A stretch of DNA of 64,000 bases. Source: Vandiemenella viatica (taxonomy: Eukaryota; Arthropoda; Insecta; Orthoptera; Morabidae). The notes beneath the pieces were generated by a model. That model saw nothing but the letters and a program-made list of their open reading frames with translations. It did not search any database and was not told the origin of the DNA. Positions 11,270 to 23,528 of the stretch are shown piece by piece. The stretch is from NCBI GenBank assembly GCA_031002005.1, contig CM061921.1:147345283-147409282 (forward strand), read 5' to 3'. Position numbers and translations under genes: made by a program. Within the stretch, counting starts at the first letter, position 1. Every line of letters starts with the position of its first letter.

Positions 11270-12490
11270 TAGACGACCCGTGCGAAAATTTCGCGAATAA
11301 AATGCGATGAATAGTGAGGTTGAATATAATATCACCAAGTTCAGTCATTACTCTTCATACTCCTACTTCATTTATCGATTTTGGTTAGAAATCCAGGGAG
11401 ATAAATGGCTCGAAACACAAAAAACGTATTTTAGAAATATTGACATTTTTGCTCTTTATGGGTCGAATTACGAAAAAATCCTTTCTTAGAATATAATGTT
11501 ACCACGGCGGGACCTTAGTCTTTAATACGATATGTCATTTATCTATATCGATTAGATATCAAGGGAAATATAAGGCTCGTGACACAGAAATACGTTGTAG
11601 AACAATTTATACTTTTTCCCTTTAATAGTTGAATTCCAAACACTTCTTTCTTAAAATATGATGTCAGCAAAGCTGAGACATTATTCCTCACAATCGTACT
11701 TGATTTATCGATTTTGGATAGATATCCAGAGAGATAAGTGGCTCGAGACACAAACAACGCATTTTAGAAAAATTGACTTTTTTGCCTTTTATGGGTCGAA
11801 TTACGAAAAATTCCTTTCTTAAAATATAATGTTACAACGGCGGAGACCTTATTCTTTAATATGATACCTCATTTATCTATATCGGTTAGATATCAAGGGA
11901 GATAAATCGCTCGTGACACAAAAATCGGTTATACAAAAATTTATACTTTTTTCCTTTAAGGGTTGAATTCCAAAAACATTCTTTCTTAAAATATGATTTC
12001 ACAAAGCTGATACATTACTCCTTATATTCCTACATCATTTATCGATTTTGGTTAGGTATCCAGAGAGATAAATGGCTCGAGATACAAAAAACGCGTTTTA
12101 GAAAAAGTGACATTTTTGCCCTATAAGGGTCGAATTACGAAAAATTTCTTTTTTAAAATATAATGTTACCATGTCGGAGACCTTATTCTTTAATATGATA
12201 CCTCATTTATCTATATCGGTTAATATATGACGTCACTAAGGCACTTTAAAACGATACTTCATAAAACGGTTTCAGATAGGAATCCAGGGAGATAATTGAC
12301 TCATAACGCAGAAAACAGGCATTTTAGAAAAAAAATTCATTTTGCCCTTTAAGGGTCGAATTCCGAAAACTTTCTTGCTTAAAATATGATTTAACCAAAG
12401 TGGAGACCATAAGCTTTAAAATGACACCTCATTCATTGATTTCGGTTAAGTATGAAGGAAGATACAGGCTTGTGACAAAAAAATACCTTA
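11270..12490. repeat. Satellite-like tandem array, about 167-bp units in alternating A/B order
   Basis: A recurring block with ATTTATC, GATTTTGGTTAG or TATATCGGTTAG, ATCCAGGGAGATAA and GGCTCG(A/T)(A/G)ACAC starts near 11361, 11528, 11697, 11864, 12031, 12196 and 12421. The spacing is about 165-169 bp except near the degenerate right end. Odd units carry CGATTTTGG and CTCGAGACAC. Even units carry CTATATCGG and CTCGTGACAC. The array is therefore a roughly 335-bp dimer repeated about three times. Divergence between units is appreciable, so it is an old array or an array fragment. Short open frames in it are by-products of the repeat. Confidence 0.85.
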
Positions 12491-12861
12491 TAGAAATAAT
12501 ATATATGATTGCGTAGCTCTCTTCCTTTTCTAAGAAATGTTCCTGAACTATCGGCAACCCTCATACTTCTGTGGGGAGAGGAAGCGAAGAAGCTTAAACT
12601 ACATGTCCAGTGCCCTCATGTTACGCAACAAACCTTTTACGTAAATGTTGAATACCTCATTTCAGAGGTAACCCATCACAAGTTAGCTTTTATCTTCGGC
12701 TACTGCCCTACCGATAAATGTGGCCGGTCTCCAAGCCAAGTCAACCACTGCCGACAACAGCCTTAGATGCACCATGTAAGAAACTTCACGCTGTCTCTTG
12801 TCTCGTATGCGGTCACGTCACTCCACCAACACGATCAAAACTCCTGCTTTCAATTGTTAGC
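12491..12861. other. Stretch without a recognised gene
   Basis: About 370 bases between the satellite-like array and a G-rich element. An 85-codon frame (12509-12766) has no recognisable domain. Confidence 0.45.
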
Positions 12862-12954
12862 AAGGGAACGCCCATAAACCACGTAGCTCCATTTTGGCGT
12901 TCCGTGAACCTCTCCCCTCCCCCACGTAGCCCGACGTGGCTTTTGCCTGTACCG

Positions 12955-12988
<34 letters not shown>

Positions 12989-13300
12989 CCTCCCGCCTCC
13001 CACGTAGCACGTAGCTTTTTTCCCCCTTTTGTTTCCAGAAGAGATTTTTTTCCCGTTTTCTCTTCTCAGACTATTGTAAATTATATACGCCGATAATTAA
13101 ATGAAGAAAATCGATTTCACATGCTCTTGTGTGTTCTGTACCTCATTTTAACTGTAAAAAATGCTAGGTATGGAAAGCTACGTGGCCAGGCTCGGACCCT
13201 CCCTCCCCCCCCCCTCCCTCAACTTAGTGCAGCGTAGCCTTCCAGCCAACCCCTCCCCCTCCCCTAGACCGAGCCACGTAGTTTATGCACGCTCCCCAAC
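12862..13300. mobile_element. Non-autonomous DNA transposon with C-rich arms (family G2, inverted copy)
   Basis: The left end reads ACGCCCATAAACCACGTAGC. The right end is the inverse, GAGCCACGTAGTTTATGCAC. The inside carries a run of about 30 C near 12955-12987, further C tracts near 13201-13215, and an AT-rich core homologous, in reverse, to 4470-4620. It is the second member of the family seen at 4.36-4.76 kb. Proline-rich or glycine-rich frames here are homopolymer artefacts. No transposase is encoded. Confidence 0.75.
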
Positions 13301-16300
13301 GTGCTGTTGCTGCTACCTACCCACCGAGAACTTCGCTTCTCTTGATTCATCCGCTCATGCATTATGCCTTCGTTACTACAAATGGTTTTTCACTTAATTT
13401 AATATTCTTGTGTGTTAATTATCAGTCTACCTCATTTGCCTTGTCCTTGATGGGAAACAGTGTAATGAATTAAGTGGTCATTACAAACATTAGCCGCAAT
13501 ACTGTATGCCATAAATGTATGGAATAATGAAAGCGGTGTGTTTGTCTTAAAATAATTAAAAATTATCTGAGTAAATACGACAGCATAAAGCAAGCTAATG
13601 AATTTGCGGGCGTGACAAACCTTCGCATTTAAATTTTCCCGTAATGAACAAAAGTAATGATATTAAATCTTGTTTCTTAATGCATTTATTTTACGAAATT
13701 ACCTTCTAACAGACTATAGCAGAATATATGCTTGCTTTCCTGCTCTTCGATAAGAAATTGTTTGGACAGCTGAAATTTATTATTCACTAGAAATCTTCTG
13801 ATTAATTACCCTCTCTATAATCTACTACGACGCCTGAAATGGGTCAAACCTGTCGTGCATTACCGTCATTCCCCATGAACTACTGAAATAAATCTTGGTG
13901 AAATCAAAACTGTAATAAGTACCAGAAACACCCTTCAGGAACACTAGTTGAATTGGATTAATTTACTTACAATTTTCTTTCGTAGGCAAGTGCCTCCGAG
14001 TTTGACAGATCTCTAGCGTTAACCAGCTTACTTAAAACTCTTTCTGAATCGATTATGATTTCGTTTATCTTACTGGGCTCTTAAACCTATACATATATCA
14101 ATGGATATGTTATTTTTCTTGTTCGAGTAACTTTCCTTAAAGCCACAAAAGCAAAATACTGGAAACAAAAATGTGATCGGGCATGGTGCTACAACACTTT
14201 GCATATTTCTACTTCGCTCTCCGAAGAACGTAGGGGGATAATAAATCTACTTGCCAATCATTAGTTTTATTAAAGTTTTATTATTATTTTATAAACGTTT
14301 ATATTTAAAAAGTTTGTTAAAAGTTATGTTAGTGCCCTGTCTATGTCTTGGAAAGGATTTAGAATTTCGTTTCGTTTGGAACTGTAATCTGTTAGAGAAA
14401 TTGCAAGAAACCGAATTTCCATCTTTACAGTAACGAGACGCTGTAAATATCTCGTATTCTCCTTTGAGCATTTTAGTTACTCGCACTGTGTATTCATTCC
14501 GGCCTTGCCCAGTTTACTACAATATGCTTCAGCACAACTTTTCGTAATTTTTAAATTCTTAAGTCATTAATGATGGAATGTAGGGAAACGCTTCTTTTTC
14601 TCATTTGTTTAGGGCCAAAATCACAGGTTTGACAGAACTGGAACAGTAAAATGCCGTGCCCGAACATATGTGCATCACTTGTATGTAAGCGAGTGCGTGT
14701 CTCACAGAAACGTCTAGAGGTGGAAGATCTACCAGGACACCAAAAACAAGGGGAACAAATTTGATACCGCACAACGATCGAGCCATGCTATTCAGATAAT
14801 CAGGCTCCCGTCCCACACAACATAGTAAGCGTTGTCTGTAATGTTTTGAATCACACTATGTATACATAAATATAATCGCAGAAATTTTTCGTATCACTAT
14901 GCTAAGCATTGATTGCCCGTAGTTATTTTATGCAAAACTGATTTAATGAACAAACACTTTTTTTATATACATTAGGCTCTTTTAGCCATTCAATCACCTC
15001 TAAGTAAACTCGAAACTTCATTAAAAAAAATTAACAAGGCTGTCTCTTCAAGAAACCAGGACGCTAGCCACCGCTTTGCCGGAGCAGGTCACATTCGATT
15101 GGCTAGAAGGTATGGGCATCAATATGTTAAGTAACCAAAGTTTCAAAAACGTGCTATTTTGATAATTATCCTTGTTATATCTTGCGTGTAACGTAAATTC
15201 AGTTCTCTGAAATGGAATGAGCTGATCAGTAAGTTCGATAGTGTAGGAAATTGACTTGACTGTACGTTCCCGCTGGGGAATTCTGCCAGGCAGTGGCTAT
15301 AATGTGTTGCTAAATAAAATCTCCACGAGAGCTTTCGTATTATGGATGTCGTATATTTGTTAAAAAAAATCCAACTGTGTGTGAATATCGTTTCTATCAC
15401 TTACCGTATCCCAAACTGCAGAACGTGAAGACGCAGGAAAAAAAATAATCTAAACAATCAGACTAAACAATCAGCTGTTCTTTATTAGTTTTTGTACCTT
15501 GATTTATAGTAATACCTTCAAAAATCATTTCGGTGTAATCTCTGAATGAAATGTTTAAGAGCTTGTGAGAAGTACCGGGTATGTGATCTTTATTTTTCTG
15601 CGATAGCTTTTTCTTGTTTAAAAGGAATTAAAAAGTTGCGGGAGTTTTTACCATGAGGTCTGGTCGGGTCAAGACATAAAGTAAATTTCTGCTGTAGACT
15701 AAATTAATGTCTAGCTATCCAGATGTGTCCTACGATAATTATTTGGCTAATGAGAGTTGCTTCTTGTGCCAAGATTAGAATCCACACTAAACCTCATTTC
15801 TCAACAACAGAGTGGCGTTCATAAGTCGAACAGGTGCAAGATATTTAGTAAACCGCTTTAGTCTTCAGAACACAGTCGTTGAAAATAGTTTGTGATGGTT
15901 TCTTCGACATCCGGATAGCCAGTCTTGGGATAAACTCAATTTATAGTTTGAATTTGCAGGGTACATACCTATGTTTTCCAGAACAAAAAGGCTAATTTAC
16001 ATTTAGCTTATGCTCTTGTCTATAAAATGCGTAAATCAAGGAGCTTGATTAATATAAACCTTATGAATAGTAATATCAGCCACATGAGTAGTGACGTAAT
16101 GTGTTAATAATCGGCGAGTCAACACAATATAATCCGCGTACTTGTGTAACATCTCGAGATGCTAAAGATCAAAACGAGGAAAATGGGGTGCAGTGAGTAT
16201 AAGAGAAGTAGTAATGCAGTTCTATAGTCATGTTTGAGTAAACACATAGAAACAGAAACGAAGAATTTAGTAGATACCAATTTAATGCGGTCTTAATTAC
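13301..16300. other. AT-rich stretch without a recognised gene
   Basis: Three kilobases with no supported gene or mobile element. A slightly GC-richer patch at about 14600-14820 has two overlapping minus-strand frames of 71-73 codons but no recognisable domain or splice context. Confidence 0.5.
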
Positions 16301-16301
16301 C

Positions 16302-16425
16302 TTTTTTTTTTTTTTTTTTTTTGCTGTCGTCAGTCTTTAGACTGGTTTGATGCAATCCTCCATCCCTTCCTATCCTGTGCTAACCTCTTCATTTCTACAT
16401 ACCCGTTACAGCAACAGTTTAGTTT
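16302..16425 (-). mobile_element. 3' end of an RTE-type LINE, severely 5' truncated
   Basis: It opens, in plus orientation, with T21 (the poly-A tail of a minus-strand element) followed by GCTGTCGTCAGTCTTTAGAC and the next roughly 80 bases. These match nearly base for base the 3' end of the longer LINE at 21.38 kb. Only the 3' untranslated end is present, as expected for aborted target-primed reverse transcription. Confidence 0.85.
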
Positions 16426-16437
16426 CTTACCGGCTGT

Positions 16438-16895
16438 GCAATCCGCCTATGATAATCCTAGTGATGCTACGACGGAAAGGAGACCCACAGGTTACCGTGG
16501 AATGGAAACCACGGAGCGTCCTAGTGCGCTTCAAATCAGCAAAGTAAGGCTTTGCAGAGGTGAAGATCAGTTTTAAGGCCCTGGAATTGGAATCTCTTGT
16601 TCCCCAGTCACGTATCTCAAAGAAATGAGTCACCACACCCCTTAATCGATAGTGACATACATAGATTAACGGAAAAACTAAGTACTCGGGCAACAAGGCC
16701 ACAAGCTATGACCTGCATTATTTGCAGAACTAAATTAGCTCGGCCTTACGACCTGGCGACAGAGCTTCAATTTGCTGCACATGTTGCCTCTGTCTTGGCT
16801 GGATCTGAAGCAGCGACACCAGCTGGATCTGAACCCGGGACACTGAGTTTTGAGAACAAGCTGCTTAACCACTGAGCTACCAGACAGCTCTATTT
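16438..16895 (-). mobile_element. tRNA-headed SINE, family 2 (possibly composite)
   Basis: On the minus strand it begins with a tRNA-like head: A-box-like TAGCTCAGTGGTTAAGC and B-box-like GGGTTCAGATCC near 16820-16893. Its other end shares a long block (GGAAAGGAGACCCACAGG, GGAGCGTCCTAGTGCGCTTC, AGAGGTGAAGATCAGTTTTA) with the copy at 60.76-61.00 kb. The middle block (about 16600-16800) is not in the other copies and may be a second element. No protein is encoded. Confidence 0.65.
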
Positions 16896-17261
16896 GCTGA
16901 GATTATGGATGCGCTTTAAGAACAGTGCCCGACGTGATTGTTATATGTCTGTGGTAAATGCAAGCCACAGTATTATAGTGGCACTGGAACTATATTCTCA
17001 TTGATCCTACTTCATCTTAGACTACCATTATCGAAGATTGGCTCCGTTACTTATGTAATCATCTTAATTGGAGCACGGTGAAGAATTTTAGGGTTACTAC
17101 GGTAATAATTGTAATTTACTTTACTTGTTTGCTGATCTCCTCAATTAATACCACGGTGGAATAACTTAGATTTGAAATGGGTTACGTGAATGTTAAAGTT
17201 CCATATATTACTTAACATATCCCTAAAATTACACTCGAGAGCACAAGTATGGCATACTTAG
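16896..17261. other. Stretch without a recognised gene
   Basis: About 370 AT-rich bases with nothing recognised. Confidence 0.45.
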
Positions 17262-17415
17262 ACACCAAGGGAAGCTGCCAGGCTTAACGTCCCGATACGG
17301 TGGACGAATCGGAGAGGTTTGGGATTTAACCCAGGACTTTGGCGCACAGTTTGGTGACTACCATGCCGGCCAAGTCCTTACTACAAAAATTCCTCACCAC
17401 CAGAAACAGAAGCAG
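17262..17415 (-). mobile_element. SINE-like repeat, family 3 fragment
   Basis: It shares GCTTAACGTCCC, GGACGAATCG, GAGAGGTTTGGGATTTAACC, CAGGACTTTGG and GCCGGCCAAGT in the same order with the longer copy at 29.18-29.55 kb. That copy ends in a tRNA-like head on the minus strand. This one is shorter and lacks the head. Confidence 0.6.
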
Positions 17416-18036
17416 CTAATGCCGTGACCAACTGGACGGGGTACAAAGAGAACTATTTGTAAAAACAGCTAATTGAGAAAGATAGAGCGCTAATGACAGG
17501 CCGACTTGTGAGCGTGAAGATGACTTGCTATGGAGTAGATAAAACTGTCGCGTTTTCGCAGCAGTGACACATTGTTTTACGAAACACAAAACATATATCA
17601 GGAACGATAGACCAGTACTGAGATCTGAGATCCTCTTTGTCTTCGATAGAGCTTGAATACATTGTTTTATAACGGTGTAGTAGCCATTCGAGCCCACCCC
17701 CAATCGTGGATGTCTTAGTTGATCCTGGGACAGACGGTAATACAAACACTACCTTCTCGACTCTAGTCGTTCTAACCCGTGTGGCGTTATGGATGAATCT
17801 ACAGAAATCTCAAAGAAAATGTTTGCATTCCCCATTCCAAAGGTCCGAATTTACTTGGCTAAGATTGACGGGAGAAAATTACTGCAAGTCAATCAGCTGG
17901 GAGGTAAGGGAGGTGACTGACCGCCGAACGTCCTTTATCAGCCTTCTATGGCTGCCATTCTACTGCGCCCTTAAGTTCAGTATAAACATTTTTCCTTATT
18001 TCCTACAATATCTCGCTCACTATCGCCACAGCAAAA
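17416..18036. other. Stretch without a recognised gene
   Basis: Overlapping open frames of 73-139 codons exist on both strands (for example 17706-18125 plus, 17416-17745 minus), but none shows a conserved domain. The longest runs straight into the left end of the following Tc1-like element, so it is unlikely to be a gene. Confidence 0.45.
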
Positions 18037-18199
18037 GTACCAAAAGCATTGGAATAGAAAGATGCAAATATCCAGATGTTGGTAGCACCACGGAAAGAAC
18101 TTATAAATGTGACGTGCTCGTCTAGTGTACCCTCCTCAGTATTACTGATGTGGTTATGGCAGCACAACATAAATTAAGACTTTGAGCTCGGAATAGCAG

Positions 18200-18970
18200 T
18201 TGGCGCTAGACGCAAGGGGCATTCAGTTTCGGAAATTGTTCGTGAATTCAACATTTCTCAATCTACAGGGTCAAGTGTGTGCCGTGAATATGCAATTTCC
18301 GGCATTACCTCCCCCATGGACAGCGCGTCTGCTTAATGACGGGGGCCAGCGACGTCTGCGTCAAAGTGTTAATGTTAACAGACTGGCAACACTGCCCCTA
18401 AGAACAACACCCAATGTGGGATGTACGACAGACGTGCAATGAAATGTGATATGGCAGCAGAAGATTGACGCGAATGCCTGTGCTAACAAATCTTCGGCTG
18501 CAGCGCTTCTTCTAGGCTCGAGAACACTTCGGATAACTGTTAAAAGGTTCCAGTTAGTAGGATTCAAGTGTAGCGCAAATTCCACAAGGTCACGAGTCCA
18601 GGATTTCATGAAGCTGGTGGCGACTCAATCTTTGTATGAGCTGTGTTTACATCGCATGGACTGGGACCTTTGGTCAATCTGAACAGGCCTTTGACTGGAA
18701 ATTATGTTCAGCTACTCGGAGACCATTTGCAGCCATTCTCCAAGACAAGCGCCATGTCACGAGGCCAAAATCGTTGTTTGAGGAACATTCTGGACAAGTG
18801 CATGCGAGTAATTTGGTCTCCTGGATGGCCAGATATGAATAAAATCGAAAATATCTGTCACGATTAAGGGGTCAGTTCATTTACATCGTCAAACACCCGC
18901 AACATTTTCGCGGTTACGGACGGCTATAGAGGCAGCATGGCACAATATTTTTTCGCTAGACTTCGACGAC
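18200..18970 (+). pseudogene. Tc1-like transposase pseudogene (copy 1)
   Basis: The N-terminal part is barely readable from 18200. From about 18640 the frame FTSHGLGPLVNLNRPLTGNY followed by VQLLGDHLQPF corresponds to the segment just before the second catalytic aspartate of Tc1 transposases (G.GPL..L.G.L....Y...L..HL.PF). It is followed by RCLRNILDKCMRVIWSPGWP and DMNKIENICHD, which corresponds to the WP..SPD.NPIE..W motif carrying the third catalytic residue. The codons between show stops and frameshifts and the catalytic DNAP segment is lost. It cannot be functional. Confidence 0.7.
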
Positions 18971-18977
18971 TTATTGG

Positions 18978-19232
18978 ACCGAGCGTGGTGGTGTAACGGC
19001 TAGCGCTCTGGCCTCGCATTCGGGAGGACGGCGGTTCGAATCCCCGTCCGGGCATCCAGATTTGGGTTTTCCATGGTTTCCCAAAATCACTCCAGGTGAA
19101 TGCCGGGATGCTTCCTTCAAAAGGCCATGGCCGAATTCCTTCCCATTCCTTGCCCTCCATCCTTTCCCGTCTCTAAAGACCTAGTTGTTATAGGAGACGT
19201 TAAGCAGTTAAAAAAAAAAAAAAAAAAAAAAA
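18978..19232 (+). mobile_element. tRNA-derived SINE, subfamily A, inserted in a Tc1-like element
   Basis: A full-length A copy: ACCGAGCGTGGTGGTGTAAC head, GGTTCGAATCC B box, shared body, GTCTCTAAAGACC tail and a pure A-tail of about 23. The target duplication CGACTTATTGG is perfect (18967-18977 and 19233-19243). It splits the C-terminal end of the Tc1 transposase remnant and so is younger than it. Confidence 0.95.
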
Positions 19233-19324
19233 CGACTTATTGGGTCAGTGCCACATCGGGTTGCTGCACTTTGCCAGGAAAAAGGGGGTTCCACACAATA
19301 TTAGGAGCTATCCCATGACATAAA

Positions 19325-21375
19325 ATTCGCCAAACAACGCAGGTACACTACAAGCTGCGCAATGGAAATGTGTGTTCAGGTAGAATTGTTTCCGTCGCCT
19401 TAAGAGATAACATAAGAAATGAACCTTGCAGATTTTAATAAAATTCTGCACGATTGGTCAACATGAAAAAAAAAAATGAAATGTGAAGACTTCTCTTAAT
19501 ACTTTAAGTGGAAATGGAGTTTTAAGGTAATGAGAACTTTCGGGATGGACAGGATCAACAGATAATCAGGAAACTAATAAGTTTCACAAGCAATCATGAG
19601 AGATGGTTACTAATAGCTTCCGATAATTTTTTTTTTTTAATTTCATCTTTTGATACTAGTGGCAAAAAAGATTTATCCACTATGGGGCTACGTTGAGTTT
19701 GCCAACAGTGAACGGTGGCTTGATTCTTGACTTATATTTATGAAGTTATTTTCGATTTTGGTATCTTAAAATTTATTAAATTTCTAAAACCTCTGGTTTA
19801 CTTAACTATTAGTGTACAGATTATATAATTGAAAAAGTTACTTTTTTAAAAAAAATTCTCTGTCGCTTATGCTTGGCACGAAAGCTCTTCGTAGTCGTAA
19901 AGTAAACAAGATTTTATTTTTAAAAAAATACGGAGAGTCGTAGTGTGTAGATTCACACCAGTTATTATTCGGTTAACAAGATCAGCTGTGCTAAAGTTGG
20001 TGAGATGCATTATTGATACTCCCATCGTGTGACATTCCAGTGCAGAGGAAAACTGTCTCCCAGAAGCTGTGGTCCTCAATTTTACTGCTGGGTGAGGTAA
20101 ATTCTTTTATGTTTATTGTAAAGAAAAATTCTGTAAAACGCCAGAGTTATGAGTTATGGACCGAGTAAACACTTAGTTTCAAGTTACCTCTCATTCTGTA
20201 TTTGCTGTTAGCGGAACTACACTTTGAAGTGGAATCCGAACTACGAAGCGTATGCGAAGCAAATTGAGGTGAATGTGAGGATTGCGGGACAAACCGGGAT
20301 CGGAGAGCCTGGACTTTGAAGGCTTAGCAATGAATTAACAGACAACTCCGGTTTACATTAAAAGCAGTGAAGAATTATAAATAAAAATGCACTTCTAAAA
20401 CTAATTGAGAATTTGCTGTCCGGACTCCAGGGAGAGTCGAAAACTGAGTCCTTAGAACATAGGAGTCTTGCAAGACAAAGAACAAGTGCACGAGGCCAAT
20501 GACAGCAATCGGTCTGAAGGGAAGTATTCTGATCCCCAGATTTTCGTGCGACTTATACGTTCGTAGAATTCGACTCAAGTTTGTTACTTTTTTTTTTAAA
20601 CACTGCACATTTTGAGACTCACGGCTCGTCCCATGTCAGCCTCGTCAGCACAAACCCCTATCCTTCAAATCACTCTTACCACCCAGAAACACCACCTGGA
20701 CGAATACACTTCTTAATTGCTTTGGATAGAAGAAATCTCTCAATTATGAACAGTAGTACGTATTCATTTAATCCCCCCTCAGTTCAATAAATGCTTCTAA
20801 AATGGTAAATTATTACCGCGTCATACTAAATTCCCTGGACGCTGAAATACTACGAAATACGAGAATTTGACAATGACCAGAATGGACTCTTTTAAAAAAA
20901 AATCTCCTTATTTATGCACAGATAGTGCCCGAGTCTGCGGTTGACAACGTCGGCCAAAGAAATGTTCAGTTAACAGAGAAGTGGAATAGTGTATACTGAA
21001 ACCTAATATTCGTTTCAGAAATTTGTATCCTTCATGAGACAACTTCAAAGAATCTAATTATTATGAAGGAATTGCGAAAATAATACCGAAGACAATGGAA
21101 GATGCAGCTTTTGAATTAATGTTCAGAAACCATAATTACTAAACCATAAGAAAACTATTATCAAACTCTGTTCAAAACTACTACAGATATCATGCCTATA
21201 TGTCTAAAAGTGTTGATTACGGTAGGCTTATCACATCATTCTCGTTTGTCTCACTCTGTCCATTCGCATAGTAGGATGTTACTTCAGTATGTAGGAAAAA
21301 AGTTTATTGGCCAACTCTCGAAAATACGCTTAAGAAGCAGAAATACTGTGAAATGCCAAAATTCAAAGGAATATA
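19325..21375. other. AT-rich stretch without a recognised gene
   Basis: About 2 kb without a supported feature. Several 70-80 codon frames on both strands show no domain. The region sits between Tc1 copy 1 and the RTE LINE. Confidence 0.5.
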
Positions 21376-21770
21376 ATTTTTTTTTTTGGCTGTCGTCAGT
21401 CTTTCGACTGGTTTGATGAAATCCTCCATCCCTTCCTATCCCGTGCTAACCTCTTCATTTCTACATACCCCTTACAACCCCTGTCCTCAATTATCTGCTT
21501 CATATATTCTAATCTGTCTTCCTCTACAGTTCTTACCTTCTACTGTTCCCTCCACTAACAAATTAACCAATCCAGCATGTCTCAAAATATGACCTACCAG
21601 CCTGTCTCTTCTTTCTCTAAGCTTCTGCCATAAACTTTTCTCACCAATCATTTCCAAAACTCGTTCATTTCTTACTTTCTGTACACCTAATTTTCAACAT
21701 TCTTCTGTAGAACCACATTTCAAATGCTTCAATTTTCATTCTTTCCGCCATTCCTAAAGTCCATGTTTTG

Positions 21771-22879
21771 CTACCGTAAAGTGCTGTGCTCATAACATAG
21801 TTTTAAAAAGTTCTTTCTTATTCCTAGATCAATATTTGAAACTAAAAGATTTATCTTTTTCATGAAGGCTTTTTCTTCTAGTGCTATTCTGCTTTTAACA
21901 TCATTCCTGCTTCGGCCATCGGTTGTAATTTTGCTTCCCAAGTAACAGAATTCACTTACTTCTCCTATTGCATCCGATCCTATTTTTGTATTTAATCTAG
22001 TAATATTGGTATCATTTCTGCTACATTTAATCACTTTTGTATTGCTTTGATTTATATTCAGTCTAAAATCTTCCTTCAGTATTTTGTTCATGCCATTCAG
22101 TAACTTCTCAATATTCTCAGCCCTCTCTGCTAACAAGACAATGTCATCAGCAAATCGTAGCATACTGATTTTTTTCTCCCTGAAAACTTATGCCACATGG
22201 AAATTTTTCTTTGACTTTCTTTATTGCTTCTTCTACATACAAGTTGAATATTAACGGGGATAGACTACAACTTTGTCTCACACCCTTTTTAACCGATGCA
22301 TGTCTCTCGTGATTCTCTACTTTTATTACAGCCACTTGATTCTTATATAGTTTATAGAGTATTCTTCTATCTCGATACTTTAGACCTGACTTCTTTAAAA
22401 TTTTGAACATCTTGTCCCACCTAACATTATTAAAAGCTTTTTCTAAATCAACAATTGCCATAAAAGTATTTGTTTTTCTTGATCCGCCCTTCAAATATTA
22501 ATCTTAAAGACAGAATTTCTTCCCTTGTACCGCGATTTTTCCTAAACACAAACTGATCTTCACCTATCATCTCATCAACTATCCTTTCCATCCTTCTGTA
22601 TATTATTCTGGTCAGTAATTTTGAAGCATGTGATGTTAGACTAATGGTGCGATAATTCTCACATTTGTCGGCTTGTGCTTTCTTTGAAAGTGTGAAGATG
22701 ATATTTTTATTAAAATCCGTTGGAATTTCTCCTGTTTCATAACTTTTTGATATCAGCTTGAATAATCTTTCGATTCCTTCCTCTCCTAGGGATTTAAGAA
22801 GTTCTGCTGGAATCTCATCAATTCCAACTGCCTTATTTGCTTTCAAGTCATTCAGAGCTTTATTAAATTCTGTCCTCAA
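21771..22879 (-). pseudogene. RTE reverse transcriptase domain, broken
   Basis: Three overlapping segments in different frames give the fingers-palm order. 22448-22879 has LNDLKANKAVGIDEIPAELL, YRTISLTSHASKLLTRIIYR and GEDQFVFRKNRGTREEI. 22147-22494 has TFMAIVDLEKAFNNVRWDKM, with the first palm aspartate, and GVRQSCSLSPLIFNLYVEEA. 21771-22163 has MLRFADDIVLLAERAENIEK, whose FADD box supplies the other two metal-binding aspartates, then FCYLGSKITTDGR. All catalytic aspartates remain visible. The frameshifts and the GCPLSP to SCSLSP change indicate decay. Confidence 0.88.
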
Positions 22880-22890
22880 AACAGGATCTC

Positions 22891-23528
22891 CTAGTCATCA
22901 ATGTTGACATCGCCTTCCTTTTCCATTACACTATTGTTAAAGTCGTCCCCAACATACAGTTTTTCAATGTATTCCTTCCATTGGTTAGCTCTATCTTCTG
23001 AACTTAGAAGAGGTTTTTCATCTGCAGCTTTAATGTTCATACCTCTTTTCTTCATTTCTCCAAAATTCTGTTTGATCTTTCTATATGCAACATCTACCTT
23101 TCCTACGACCATTTCCTTTTCTACTTCATCACACTTTTCTTGTAGCCATTTTTCTTTTGCTATTTTGAATTTCCTATTTATTTCATTTTGAAATTGCCTG
23201 TACTGTACTCTTCCTGCTTCATCCTGAGCATTTTTGTACCTTCTCCTCTGATCCATCAGCTCCAAAATTTCTCATGTGATCAAAGGTTTTCGGGCAGCTT
23301 GTTCCCTAAAACCTTATTATTTTTACCAGCTTTCATTATTTCGGTCTTTAATGCATTCCATTCATCCTCGGTTGAGCTCCTTTCAAAGTTAATTCTTAGA
23401 CCTAAGTCTACCATTTCTGAAAAGTTTTCTCTCGTGCTAGATTGTTTCAGTTTATTCACGTCTAGTCTGTTCTGTTTATGCTGCTTCCTTATTCGCTTGA
23501 ATTGCAGCCTGCACTTCATTACTATCAA
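22891..23528 (-). pseudogene. RTE linker between endonuclease and reverse transcriptase
   Basis: Two frames (23280-23528 and 22891-23265) carry lysine- and glutamate-rich helical sequence. Examples are RKQHKQNRLDVNKLKQ, then LMDQRRRYKNAQDEAGRVQY, and KIKQNFGEMKKRGMNIK near the end, then DRANQWKEYIEKLY just before the reverse transcriptase. The spacer ending in W.EY...L is usual ahead of RTE reverse transcriptases. A frameshift separates the two frames. Confidence 0.7.

Larger units (their letters stand above)
18037..19324 (+). mobile_element. Decayed Tc1-like DNA transposon, copy 1
   Basis: The left end GTACCAAAAGCATTGGAATA and the right end near CTATCCCATGACATAAAATT are degenerate inverted repeats. 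They match the cleaner right end of copy 2 (CCCATGACTTTTGGCAC, at 26.03 kb). Between them lies a stop-ridden transposase on the plus strand, interrupted by an A-type SINE at 18978-19232. Both Tc1 copies share the internal motif GGTAGCACCAC shortly after the left end. Confidence 0.75.

Noticed and set aside
12718..13014. Proline-rich 98-codon frame
   Set aside because: It is a translation of a C homopolymer inside a miniature transposon.
22140..22165. Another CTGATGA-like core on the minus strand
   Set aside because: It encodes the FADD box of the RTE reverse transcriptase and has no hammerhead context.
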